Part shown: positions 1 to 6,759 of the stretch, piece by piece
Layout: each line of letters begins with the position of its first letter
How positions within the stretch are numbered: position 1 is the stretch's first letter
From: a virus
Reading direction: 5' to 3' (one strand)
Virus record (IMG/VR): IMGVR_UViG_3300023202_000230
Location: 1 to 38,946 of that record
DNA: 38,946 nt
Notes under the pieces: generated by a model
Database searches by the model: none
Told to the model about the DNA's origin: nothing
What the model saw: the letters and a program-made list of their open reading frames with translations, nothing else
Translations under genes and position numbers: made by a program

Positions 1-111
1 GACGCTAGTGGTATGATCAATAAATTAATGCCTGAGTATGTTTGTAAGTCTAAAGACCGCTTTATGTTAATGGCTGCTGGTAGGTCATATATTGACAATT
101 TGATTGGGTGA
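1..111 (+). CDS. C-terminal end of an unidentified protein (5' partial)
   Basis: An open frame enters from the left edge and stops at TGA 109-111, giving 36 residues that end in the motif AAGRSYIDNLIG. Too little is left to name a family. Its stop overlaps the GTG that may start the polymerase gene, so the two are probably cotranslated. In some divergent T4-like phages the 3'-5' exonuclease and polymerase parts of the replicase are separate adjacent genes, so an exonuclease subunit is possible, but nothing visible here proves it. Confidence 0.5.
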   Translation, partial: DASGMINKLMPEYVCKSKDRFMLMAAGRSYIDNLIG

Positions 112-1223
112 CAACAAAATTTTTAATGGATGTTTTAATTATCAAATGGGGCAACAGCAGGCCAGAAGAAGCTTTAATAACTGATTTTAAAAAATGTAAG
201 AAAATAACTTTATGGAAGAATAATTCTGGGTTGACAATTGAGGATGCCCTTAACAATGAAAAAATGTTATCAAGCATTGTTGATGATAAGGATGAGTTGG
301 TTATTGTTGGGTATAAGAAATATTGTAATTATTTCGGTGTAGCTAGATCGCAGATTTTATATGATTATCCATTAGAATACAATGATTTGAAGAGTGGTTT
401 AAAATTAGTTGCGTTGGATAAAAAAGATATAGGTAAAGAGTGGCAAAGTATTAGGGCTGATGCTGCAGAATCCTATATGGAGATCGAAAAAAGAGGTGTT
501 GTAGTTGGTGGCATATTAAAATTTCCAAAATATTCGATGGATGTATATAGTGGCAGATCTAAAACTGTTTTATTTAATGTTCAGGGTTTAAATTCTGATT
601 ATAAGGTGGAACATCCTGATGTTAGAAACAATATATTAGTTAAATTCGATTGGATTTCTGCTGATATGCGTATTGCTTCGTATTTATCTGAAGACAATGA
701 TTTGATGGGATGTTATATAGACTCTGACCCATATTCACATGTGTCAAAAGTTTTGGATAATAAAGTTGATAGAGAACAGTGCAAGATTTATATGAATAGA
801 GCTGTTAATTCTTTGAATGATAATGATTTGATATTGAAAGTTTTTCCGAAATTAGCATCTTGGATTAAAGATAAAAAGCGTGATCTTGAGAAATTTAAAT
901 ATGTTAAGTCCATTATGGGGAGGAAATTTTATACTGATAATACAAAAAAAGGTGATAGAAGAGCTTTTAATAGCATATTGCAGGGAAGCATTGCCCATGC
1001 TATGCAGAATACAATATCTCACGTTATGGAATCATGCGGTAATATTATAATAACCGAACAGCATGACTCGTTGACAGTAGCTACACCTGAAGACCGTTTG
1101 ATGAAAGTAATAAATGATATAAAAAATATAATGATCAATCCAATAGAGGGAGTTAGAATGCCATTAACGGTAGAAGTTGGAAAATCATGGTGTAAATATA
1201 AAAAGTTCAAAGAGTATAGATAG
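108..1223 (+). CDS. Family A DNA polymerase, palm/fingers part only, divergent
   Basis: The C-terminal half aligns by eye with the polymerase domain of DNA polymerase I. Motif A is FDWISADMRIAS (Pol I: DYSQIELRI), followed by a DPYSHVSK stretch equivalent to the DIH segment. Then come GRKFY, the LQGSIAHAMQ helix (Pol I: MQGTAAD), motif C as QHDSL (Pol I: HDE) and the C-terminal VEVGKSW. The two catalytic aspartates are present. The protein is only 371 residues: there is no 3'-5' exonuclease domain and little room for a thumb. The fingers O-helix is odd: Arg and Lys are kept (REQCK) but the positions of the usual Phe and Tyr appear to be Asn. The start may be GTG 108, overlapping the upstream stop, or ATG 126. 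Expected role: phage DNA synthesis, perhaps with a separate exonuclease subunit. Family placement is fairly sure; activity is not. Confidence 0.75.
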   Translation: MTTKFLMDVLIIKWGNSRPEEALITDFKKCKKITLWKNNSGLTIEDALNNEKMLSSIVDDKDELVIVGYKKYCNYFGVARSQILYDYPLEYNDLKSGLKLVALDKKDIGKEWQSIRADAAESYMEIEKRGVVVGGILKFPKYSMDVYSGRSKTVLFNVQGLNSDYKVEHPDVRNNILVKFDWISADMRIASYLSEDNDLMGCYIDSDPYSHVSKVLDNKVDREQCKIYMNRAVNSLNDNDLILKVFPKLASWIKDKKRDLEKFKYVKSIMGRKFYTDNTKKGDRRAFNSILQGSIAHAMQNTISHVMESCGNIIITEQHDSLTVATPEDRLMKVINDIKNIMINPIEGVRMPLTVEVGKSWCKYKKFKEYR

Positions 1224-1239
1224 TAGTACTTTGTACTAC
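1223..1239 (+). other. Small hairpin after the polymerase gene
   Basis: A 7-bp perfect stem (GTAGTAC / GTACTAC) with a TTT loop begins in the polymerase stop codon. There is no T-run after it, so it is not a clear terminator. It could be an mRNA 3'-end stabiliser or a chance AT-rich structure. Confidence 0.3.
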
Positions 1240-1274
1240 ATGGGAATGTATTTCAATAATATTGGAGATCATGC

Positions 1275-1751
1275 ATGAAAAACAGATGGTGGGAGAAGAA
1301 TGTAGATTCAGATATTTCTGATGTAATTATAGAACTTAAAGCTACTATTGGCAATAAGACTGTAAATAAAAATTGGGTTGATGATTTATCACTTAATTAT
1401 GAAAATATAGATAATGACATGGAAAATATTCCAACCATTCTTGCTTTTTGGAGTGCGGTTTTGGCAGAAGCAAGAAAGCAACACAGTGTGATTAAAATGA
1501 AAATGGATATTAGAAAATCTAAAGTTTTGGATGGAACAAAAGATTTGATTAAAGAAGGAGTTAAACTTACTGTTAATGATAAGGAAAATATGGTTAGTGT
1601 CGACCCAAAATATGTGTCGTTACACACTCAAGAAATAGAGCTTGGCGCTACCATTTCTAAACTTTTTGGTATTGTTGATGCTATAAAAATTAAAGCTGAT
1701 AATTTGAGATCTTTTGCAGCTATGAAGAGAGCGGAATTGAACAACACATGA
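1275..1751 (+). CDS. uvsY: UvsY-like recombination mediator
   Basis: This 158-residue protein resembles T4 UvsY in layout: a helical, charged N-terminal half, a central segment with KMKMDIRKSK, and a C-terminal helix that reads LFGIVDAIKIKADNLRSF, comparable to the UvsY ending (ALDAIKSRGF...IQDMRAFE). UvsY loads the UvsX recombinase on single-stranded DNA coated with gp32 during recombination-dependent replication. Its position directly before a gp32-like gene supports the call. A GGAG ribosome site at 1264-1267 lies 7 nt before ATG 1275 and favours that start over ATG 1271, which is out of frame. The match is by eye and moderate. Confidence 0.65.
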   Translation: MKNRWWEKNVDSDISDVIIELKATIGNKTVNKNWVDDLSLNYENIDNDMENIPTILAFWSAVLAEARKQHSVIKMKMDIRKSKVLDGTKDLIKEGVKLTVNDKENMVSVDPKYVSLHTQEIELGATISKLFGIVDAIKIKADNLRSFAAMKRAELNNT

Positions 1752-1793
1752 GTGTTTATAGGAATTTTTGTGTATTTTATTATAGAGCAGAGA

Positions 1794-1812
1794 TTTGAGG
1801 GAGTACCTCAAA
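1794..1812 (+). promoter_or_regulatory. Leader hairpin before the gp32-like gene, possible autoregulatory operator
   Basis: A 7-bp perfect inverted repeat (TTTGAGG, loop GAGTA, CCTCAAA) lies in the 95-nt leader, about 34 nt before ATG 1847, followed by an unstructured purine-rich stretch and the GAGGAGAA ribosome site. T4 gp32 represses its own translation by binding a structured leader plus adjacent unstructured RNA. The geometry is reminiscent, but no pseudoknot partner for the loop was found by eye. Confidence 0.35.
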
Positions 1813-1846
1813 ACTAGAAACCATAGAGACAACCAGAGGAGAAGAC

Positions 1847-2914
1847 ATGGCTCTTTCACGAGATAGCAAGAAAAAGATCTTAGAGAAGATGAGAAACAAC
1901 AAAGCTAAGAAAGGAAGCGGGTTTAGGGATCCAAATGAATGGAGACCTAAGTATGATGCAGAAAAGGATTTAAATTTCAGAATATATATATTGCCACCGT
2001 TGATGAAAGGTGATGCATGCTTGGACAAGGACAATAATGTTTCAGAATGTAAGGAAGATTGGGATCTGTATTATTTTCAAAGGGGTGGCCACTTCATCAA
2101 TAATAGAATAGTGGAATGTCCACGTGTTAGGGGTCTTGGTGATTGCCCATTGTGTTCTATTGGCTTTGATCTGATGAAAGAATCTGACGATAAGGAAGTT
2201 AGAAAGCAGATAGCTAAAGAATGGCTGTCTCAAGAGTCTAGGGTTTGCAACATTTATTTTGCGGATCATAAAGATAATCCAGAAGAATTACGTGGCAAGG
2301 TTAAATATTGGCGTTTACCTCTTGCTATTTTCCGACAATGTGAAGACGCCTTAGATAGAGATGATGATGGTGGCGATGAAGATGACCCGTTAGCTTATGG
2401 ATTATTTTTTGATCCTGAAGATAGCTTCCCTATCAAAATAGTTTTACGTGAGAAGGCTAAATACAATAATTATGATGACTCTAAGTTGCTAGGAAAAAGT
2501 AGGGCAATTGCTGATTCGGAAGAAGAGATTGAGGAAATTTTGTCTAAGCGTATCAATGTGCCAGAAAGATTCCCTGACCCTGACGTAAGTGAATTACAAA
2601 AGATAGCTGATGCTAAGATGTCCGGAGATACCAGCGGGTCATCTGATGCTGGGTTTGATGATGATGATAGTGGTAAAAATAATGATGGCAACGATGTAAA
2701 AGAATCTAAGGATGATGATGTAGCGATAAAGAAGAGGAAGAAAGAAGAAGAATTAAGAAAACAGAGAGAAGCCAAGAAAAAGAGAGAATCAGATGATGAA
2801 ACAGATGATTTAGGTAATGATGATAATAGTAAACATGATAGTGGTAAACAAGATAATGATGACGATGACGAGCTTGACCCAGAAATGGCTGATTTACTTA
2901 AAGAGCTTGAATAA
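1847..2914 (+). CDS. 32: Single-stranded DNA-binding protein, gp32-like
   Basis: This 355-residue protein carries the T4 gp32 zinc subdomain: His82, Cys91, Cys100 and Cys103 (HFINNRIVEC...GDCPLC). Further on it has the gp32-like core motifs KVKYWRLP (T4: KVFKYRFG) and YNNYDDSKLLGKS (T4: FSNYDESKFLNQS). The basic N-terminus (residues 1-25) corresponds to the cooperativity region. A very acidic, low-complexity tail (about residues 265-355, rich in Asp/Glu with one Lys/Arg-rich patch) matches the protein-interaction tail. The tail is longer than in T4 gp32 (301 aa in total). It coats single-stranded DNA and organises replication and recombination proteins. A strong GAGGAG ribosome site precedes ATG 1847. 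Confidence 0.92.
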   Translation: MALSRDSKKKILEKMRNNKAKKGSGFRDPNEWRPKYDAEKDLNFRIYILPPLMKGDACLDKDNNVSECKEDWDLYYFQRGGHFINNRIVECPRVRGLGDCPLCSIGFDLMKESDDKEVRKQIAKEWLSQESRVCNIYFADHKDNPEELRGKVKYWRLPLAIFRQCEDALDRDDDGGDEDDPLAYGLFFDPEDSFPIKIVLREKAKYNNYDDSKLLGKSRAIADSEEEIEEILSKRINVPERFPDPDVSELQKIADAKMSGDTSGSSDAGFDDDDSGKNNDGNDVKESKDDDVAIKKRKKEEELRKQREAKKKRESDDETDDLGNDDNSKHDSGKQDNDDDDELDPEMADLLKELE

Positions 2915-2918
2915 AATA

Positions 2919-2969
2919 GATTAATATTTTAATCAAGTTTGTGGGGGTTTTTTTTGCCCCCCACAAACT
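2919..2969 (+). terminator. Tandem hairpins, probable terminator after the gp32-like gene
   Basis: Two inverted repeats follow the stop. The first is a 6-bp stem (GATTAA/TTAATC, 2919-2934). The second is a perfect 12-bp stem (AGTTTGTGGGGG 2936-2947 with CCCCCACAAACT 2958-2969) with a T8-containing loop. The sequence after it is AT-rich (GTATTTT) but lacks a clean T-run, so termination may be partial, or the structure may instead protect the abundant gp32 mRNA from 3' decay. Confidence 0.6.
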
Positions 2970-2982
2970 GTATTTTAAAATT

Positions 2983-3798
2983 ATGTATGATAACGTTTTG
3001 GTAGATGGTAAAAACATCGTATTTAGAGCTACGATGGCTTCACGAAGCAGTGATTTTAGAGATCATCCTGTCACAATAATGATAAGAATGATGGATAAGT
3101 GGCGTCGATCATTCAACCCAAAACATTGGAGAATATTCTGGGATGTTTCTAAAGATTCTTTATGGCGTAAGGAAATATATCCAGAATATAAATGTGGCAG
3201 ACCGTTATATGATGATGTTGTTAAATCATATTTAAAAGATAGCCAGAGAATTGCGGTAATGATTTTTGCCCAAATGGCAATGACTCAATATATTAAAAAA
3301 CATAATGAAGCCGATGATTTGATTTATGCCTTTATTGTTGGGAATCAAGATAAGAAAAATTTGATTGTTACCAGCGATGGTGACGCTACACAGATATCTT
3401 ACCATTTAGGTGTCGATATTTTGAATCCTGGCAATAAAAAATGTGAAATAGAAAAGGTTCCAGATTATGATCCAGTTATTGTAAAATCTTTGGCTGGCGA
3501 TTCTTCTGACAATATACCTAATTATCGTTTGGTGAGGGATCTAACTGCGTATAAAATAATTGATAAGGGCTTAGATGATTATTTAAATGAGAAGGGCAGA
3601 GAATTATTTGATAGAAACAAAAAATTGGTAGATTTGTCATTCAATCCTTATTTGGATGAAAATATTCGTTATGTAAATGATGTTAGTGACAACAAATCGT
3701 TTGATCTTCAAAAGATTAGAAAATTAATATCTAAATATAATGTGTCAGGGTTGAGTAGAGATTTGACAACAATTGTCAAACCATTCAAAAATATTTAA
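2983..3798 (+). CDS. rnh: 5'-3' exonuclease / flap nuclease (T4 RNase H type)
   Basis: This 271-residue protein has the FEN/PIN metal-binding pattern: VDGKNIVFRA at residues 7-16 (Asp8), EADDLIYAF at 109-117, TSDGDATQ at 130-137, and AGDSSDNIPN at 171-180 (helix-hairpin-helix entry). In T4 this enzyme removes RNA primers from lagging-strand fragments and works with gp32, whose gene is just upstream. The frame is open further 5' from GTG 2941, but that codon lies inside the hairpin, so ATG 2983 is the likely start. No clear ribosome site is seen before it; the start is AT-rich, as for several first genes here. Confidence 0.88.
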   Translation: MYDNVLVDGKNIVFRATMASRSSDFRDHPVTIMIRMMDKWRRSFNPKHWRIFWDVSKDSLWRKEIYPEYKCGRPLYDDVVKSYLKDSQRIAVMIFAQMAMTQYIKKHNEADDLIYAFIVGNQDKKNLIVTSDGDATQISYHLGVDILNPGNKKCEIEKVPDYDPVIVKSLAGDSSDNIPNYRLVRDLTAYKIIDKGLDDYLNEKGRELFDRNKKLVDLSFNPYLDENIRYVNDVSDNKSFDLQKIRKLISKYNVSGLSRDLTTIVKPFKNI

Positions 3799-3810
3799 AC
3801 GGAGGATATG

Positions 3811-4077
3811 ATGGCTATTAGAACTGCAATAATGAGACTTGTTAATGTCGACTCTAATAATAAAATTATTTACAAGGACAAAGCAACAATCGCTCAGGTT
3901 ATGTCAAATGCTGCTCCTCAATTGAGGGTTTTTGAATTTCAGAACAATTCAGCACCAAATGCTGCCAAAAACAATGGCAATACTGCTCCAACATTACATG
4001 AATATTTAGTTAAAGAAGATGACGATTCATTTGAACTAATACATTTAGATCAGACTTTTGTTATTACTAAAGGCTAG
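3811..4077 (+). CDS. Small unknown protein (88 aa)
   Basis: Not recognised. The protein starts with a hydrophobic, basic segment (AIRTAIMRLVNVD), has an Asn/Ala-rich middle (residues about 45-60) and an acidic C-terminal part. A good GGAGG site at 3801-3805 precedes two in-frame ATG codons (3808 and 3811); spacing favours 3811. It follows the flap nuclease gene at 12 nt and is probably in the same operon. Confidence 0.65.
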   Translation: MAIRTAIMRLVNVDSNNKIIYKDKATIAQVMSNAAPQLRVFEFQNNSAPNAAKNNGNTAPTLHEYLVKEDDDSFELIHLDQTFVITKG

Positions 4078-4090
4078 TTGAAATATAGTT

Positions 4091-4101
4091 AGCAAAAATA
4101 A
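4091..4101 (+). promoter_or_regulatory. Candidate promoter motif AGCAAAAATAA
   Basis: This 11-nt sequence occurs upstream of the nuclease gene at 4105 and again exactly at 25128-25138 upstream of the tail sheath gene. T4 late promoters have TATAAATA; the core here (CAAAAATA) could be the equivalent in this phage. Two copies in an AT-rich genome are weak evidence. Confidence 0.25.
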
Positions 4102-4104
4102 TAT

Positions 4105-4707
4105 ATGTCTAGCTGGAAAGCAGCAGAAAATAGAATAGGTGTATTTTTTGGTGCTAAGGGTATAGGAAAGTCTGGCAGATTACCTTTAAGCGGTGGTAGT
4201 TCTGGGTCTTCACGTAGTGATTCACCACACAGGACAATATTTATAGAGTCAAAACGTGATAAGCGTTTTCATTCTGTTATCAAATTATGGAGAAGTATTA
4301 AAAAAACAAATGATATTCCAACTGTACAGGCATTACCAATCGTGGAAAATAATAAAATAGTTTCCAAGAATAGTGATTTGTGGTGTTTTCATAATAATGA
4401 TATGGAACAGTTAGTTGATCGGGTCCAAAATGATATCTCTGTTCCAGTACACGACTGGCATGGTGCATATCCTAGTGCACTAACATTATACCAAGAATCA
4501 GTTAGTATAAAAAATTCAACTATTTTGGATAAAGATAAAGAAGTAGTTTGCTGTTGTTTAGTGTATCATCGTAGTCCAGGATTTTGGATTGTAATCGATA
4601 AAAATGATATAGTTAAATGCTGGGATTTAATACTTTTGGAGAGAGAACATAGAGATCGCTTAATCCAAGAAGAAGAAGTATTTAAAGAAAAGGAAGGATA
4701 TCCATGA
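4105..4707 (+). CDS. Putative PD-(D/E)XK nuclease, Holliday-junction-resolvase-like
   Basis: The N-terminal 60 residues follow the phage Hjc-type pattern: WKAAENRIGVFFG with Glu8, a Gly/Ser-rich loop (SGRLPLSGG), Asp39, and the core IFIESKRDKRF with Glu48 and Lys50 (E-x-K). WRSIKKT and IPTVQAL follow, where such nucleases have an amphipathic helix and a strand. The rest (residues 100-200) is not recognised and ends in a charged Glu/Lys-rich helix. A structure-specific nuclease would fit the surrounding recombination genes. No ribosome site is visible; the start is preceded by AATAATAT. Fold assignment is moderate and substrate specificity is inferred. Confidence 0.5.
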   Translation: MSSWKAAENRIGVFFGAKGIGKSGRLPLSGGSSGSSRSDSPHRTIFIESKRDKRFHSVIKLWRSIKKTNDIPTVQALPIVENNKIVSKNSDLWCFHNNDMEQLVDRVQNDISVPVHDWHGAYPSALTLYQESVSIKNSTILDKDKEVVCCCLVYHRSPGFWIVIDKNDIVKCWDLILLEREHRDRLIQEEEVFKEKEGYP

Positions 4708-4934
4708 GTTGTTCTAACCGTCGTTGCAACTGTAAAAATGAACTGGAAGATAAATTTAATAATTTGAAAAATTTATGTGTTTCTTTATGTGATGATATTA
4801 ATAGTCGATATCCAGATAAACCTAGAAATGCATGGCGTTGTGACATCATGGCCAAAATTGCTGATTTAGTGAATTATGGATCACCAGAAAAGTTAGATGA
4901 AGAAAATCAAACCAATTTATTAGATAATATGTAA
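4704..4934 (+). CDS. Small Cys-containing unknown protein (76 aa)
   Basis: Not recognised. The N-terminus holds a Cys cluster (MSCSNRRCNCK) and further Cys at residues about 25, 29 and 46, so metal binding is possible. ATG overlaps the upstream stop (ATGA), and GGAAGGA lies just before, indicating translational coupling to the nuclease gene. Confidence 0.6.
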   Translation: MSCSNRRCNCKNELEDKFNNLKNLCVSLCDDINSRYPDKPRNAWRCDIMAKIADLVNYGSPEKLDEENQTNLLDNM

Positions 4935-4949
4935 TTATTGGAGAGCATG

Positions 4950-5135
4950 ATGGGATGTGGATGTGGTTCTAAAAAGGTAAGAGTAAATATTAAAAATCAT
5001 AAGCTTAGAAAAGTATGCCCAAAGTGCAGAATATTGATGGGGTATAAACAGGTTTATTCGCCCAAAACAAAAAAACACGTAAGAAAATGGGAGTGTCCTA
5101 GATGCAAACGAACGGAAATTTTGAAGAAATCATAA
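4950..5135 (+). CDS. Zinc-ribbon protein (61 aa)
   Basis: The small basic protein has two CPxC knuckles: Cys23/Cys26 (CPKC) and Cys49/Cys52 (CPRC), 22 residues apart, typical of a zinc ribbon, plus an N-terminal GCGCG. Such proteins often bind nucleic acid or RNA polymerase, but no specific function can be given. TTGGAG at 4938-4943 is the ribosome site and points to ATG 4950 (or 4947) rather than the TTG at 4938. Confidence 0.65.
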   Translation: MGCGCGSKKVRVNIKNHKLRKVCPKCRILMGYKQVYSPKTKKHVRKWECPRCKRTEILKKS

Positions 5136-5509
5136 TATTTGTTTTGTTGTGGGTATTTTTTGTAGTATTTGTTGAGTCTTTTAATCAAATCATACTCCAT
5201 GCTGGCCCACTTGAGCCAATTAGGTCTTTTTTTTCTCGCAGGAGTAGTTTTATAGCTGATTTGCTAAGTTGTGGTTATTGTTCATCTGTTTGGGTCGCTT
5301 TTTTAATTGCTTGGATTTTGCCTTCTCCAATTTGTCTAATTTTGCATAGTGGTATTTCCAATGTTTTTTTAGAATTCACTAATAATTATTTGTGGTGGTT
5401 TTTGAATGGCATAATATTGCACAGACTTTCTAATGTTTTCCATGACAGAGTAACTAATATACCAGATATAGAGGTGATTGACAATGAGACGAATGGTCCA
5501 CACAGTTAA
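5102..5509 (+). CDS. Small integral membrane protein with a CGYC motif
   Basis: This 135-residue protein has three hydrophobic segments: about residues 10-32, 61-83 and 95-112. The motif LLSCGYCSSVWVAF (Cys57, Cys60) at the start of the second segment resembles the Cys-x-x-Cys...W pattern of small uncharacterised phage/bacterial membrane proteins (DUF1360-like). It lies in the inner membrane by inference; it could be an accessory lysis or superinfection protein, but nothing shows this. The gene overlaps the zinc-ribbon gene by 34 nt, and GGGAG precedes the ATG. Confidence 0.6.
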   Translation: MQTNGNFEEIIIFVLLWVFFVVFVESFNQIILHAGPLEPIRSFFSRRSSFIADLLSCGYCSSVWVAFLIAWILPSPICLILHSGISNVFLEFTNNYLWWFLNGIILHRLSNVFHDRVTNIPDIEVIDNETNGPHS

Positions 5510-5960
5510 TGCAAGGGACAACATTACTCCTGTTGAAATCAAAAGTGTTCAGGATATTAGAAAAGTTGTAGCCCCATTCATTAGAAGTATACCGAATAAT
5601 AAGGTTGACATAGAGGGCAAAGTTGATTGGACTGATGATGATGGCACTAAAAATTCAACTAATGTTAAGTCACATAGCACTGACACCAATGCCCGCAAGG
5701 GTCTTATAGATGGTTTTAACCATGTAAAAGAACAAGAAGAGATGTGGAATAGGTTATACAATGCCTTGAACGATGATGAATATAGCGCCACGATACCAAA
5801 ATTAGATATTGATAATATGGTCTTGCCGGTAGATAGGATTATCAGACAAAGACTTGGTGGAATTAGAGAGGGTTATACTGTAGTTTGGCACTTGCCAACT
5901 AAGAAAGTTGTATTTTATCCTTATGATAAAAAGCTGGAAGAGATACCGTTGGAGCAGTAA
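5484..5960 (+). CDS. Unknown protein (158 aa)
   Basis: Not recognised. The mostly polar, charged protein has a middle with KVDWTDDDG and a C-terminal beta-like part (YTVVWHLPTKKVVFYPYD). GAGGTG at 5471-5476 supports ATG 5484 rather than the in-frame TTG 5478. It overlaps the membrane protein gene by 26 nt and its stop overlaps the next start by 1 nt (TAATG), so these genes form one tight operon. Confidence 0.6.
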   Translation: MRRMVHTVNARDNITPVEIKSVQDIRKVVAPFIRSIPNNKVDIEGKVDWTDDDGTKNSTNVKSHSTDTNARKGLIDGFNHVKEQEEMWNRLYNALNDDEYSATIPKLDIDNMVLPVDRIIRQRLGGIREGYTVVWHLPTKKVVFYPYDKKLEEIPLEQ

Positions 5961-6235
5961 TGCCTAAGGATTTTCAAGTAGACTTAATTGAGTATGGTTC
6001 CATAAAGATGTGGATTCCAAAGACTGGTGATATGGTGTTCAAGGATGGTGGTTTATTTAGGTGGTGTGGGCTAATAGATGGAATCAAGGATGATAACATA
6101 AGTATTAGGAAATCGGGCAATCCAGCGTTATTGGTGACTGGTGAATATAAATCTGGAATAATAAATGTTAGAAAAATAAAATATGCTAGAATCGGCTCTT
6201 ATTTTATTGTTTCCGGTGGTACTTATTATGTATGA
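5960..6235 (+). CDS. Small beta-rich unknown protein (91 aa)
   Basis: Not recognised by family. The pattern WIPKTGDMVFKDGGLFRWCG...ISIRKSG suggests a small SH3-like beta barrel, since alternating short strands are separated by Gly/Asp turns. It sits in a chain of overlapping genes (starts in TAATG; ends 4 nt inside the next gene). Confidence 0.6.
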   Translation: MPKDFQVDLIEYGSIKMWIPKTGDMVFKDGGLFRWCGLIDGIKDDNISIRKSGNPALLVTGEYKSGIINVRKIKYARIGSYFIVSGGTYYV

Positions 6236-6759
6236 ATATAACTGTACCTGATTTTGTAGATTATCCTGAATTTTATAATGTAAAGGACAATTTAAAGATT
6301 TTTAATGGTGTTTTTGTATATATAATAGAGCCTTATAAACTAGATGGCCAGGCACTATACATTGGCTTTAGAAATGAGCATAGTATTGTTAGATTATCAG
6401 ATTTTAAATCTGATAATATTTCAAAAAGTGATTTAGATGATATGTCTAATAATATTTTATATTGGTCTGAATATTTAAAAAAGATAATGTTGTCAGCACG
6501 TATACCAGATGCTTTATTTTATTTTTCATCTTCTGGTTGTAAACTGGTTGATGTAATGATTTCAGCCAATAAATTTTTAGGTCCTGGCATGCTTAATGAT
6601 TTGTTTGGAAATGTTGTTCCAATCCAGGATGTTATTACCCATGTTGTTTTAGATGACGATAACATTAAAAAATATAATAATAAGTTTATTAAGCCAAGCA
6701 GGTTCAGATATTTGACGGAGAATGGTATCATCAGACCACAATATGGAATTATACAATGA
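6232..6759 (+). CDS. Unknown protein (175 aa)
   Basis: Not recognised. The N-terminal half looks beta-rich (VFVYIIEPYKL, ALYIGFRNEHSIVRL) and the C-terminal half mixed alpha/beta. It overlaps both neighbours by 4 nt, and so is probably co-expressed with the glycosyltransferase that follows. No membrane segment or signal peptide is visible. Confidence 0.6.
   Translation: MNITVPDFVDYPEFYNVKDNLKIFNGVFVYIIEPYKLDGQALYIGFRNEHSIVRLSDFKSDNISKSDLDDMSNNILYWSEYLKKIMLSARIPDALFYFSSSGCKLVDVMISANKFLGPGMLNDLFGNVVPIQDVITHVVLDDDNIKKYNNKFIKPSRFRYLTENGIIRPQYGIIQ

Noticed and set aside
62-277. Minus-strand ORF opposite the polymerase start
   Set aside because: It lies wholly within the polymerase coding sequence, has no ribosome site and no recognisable protein pattern; a shadow frame.
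2948-2957. T8 run as a classical terminator tail
   Set aside because: The T-run is in the loop of the hairpin and not after it; the structure is listed as a probable terminator with that reservation.
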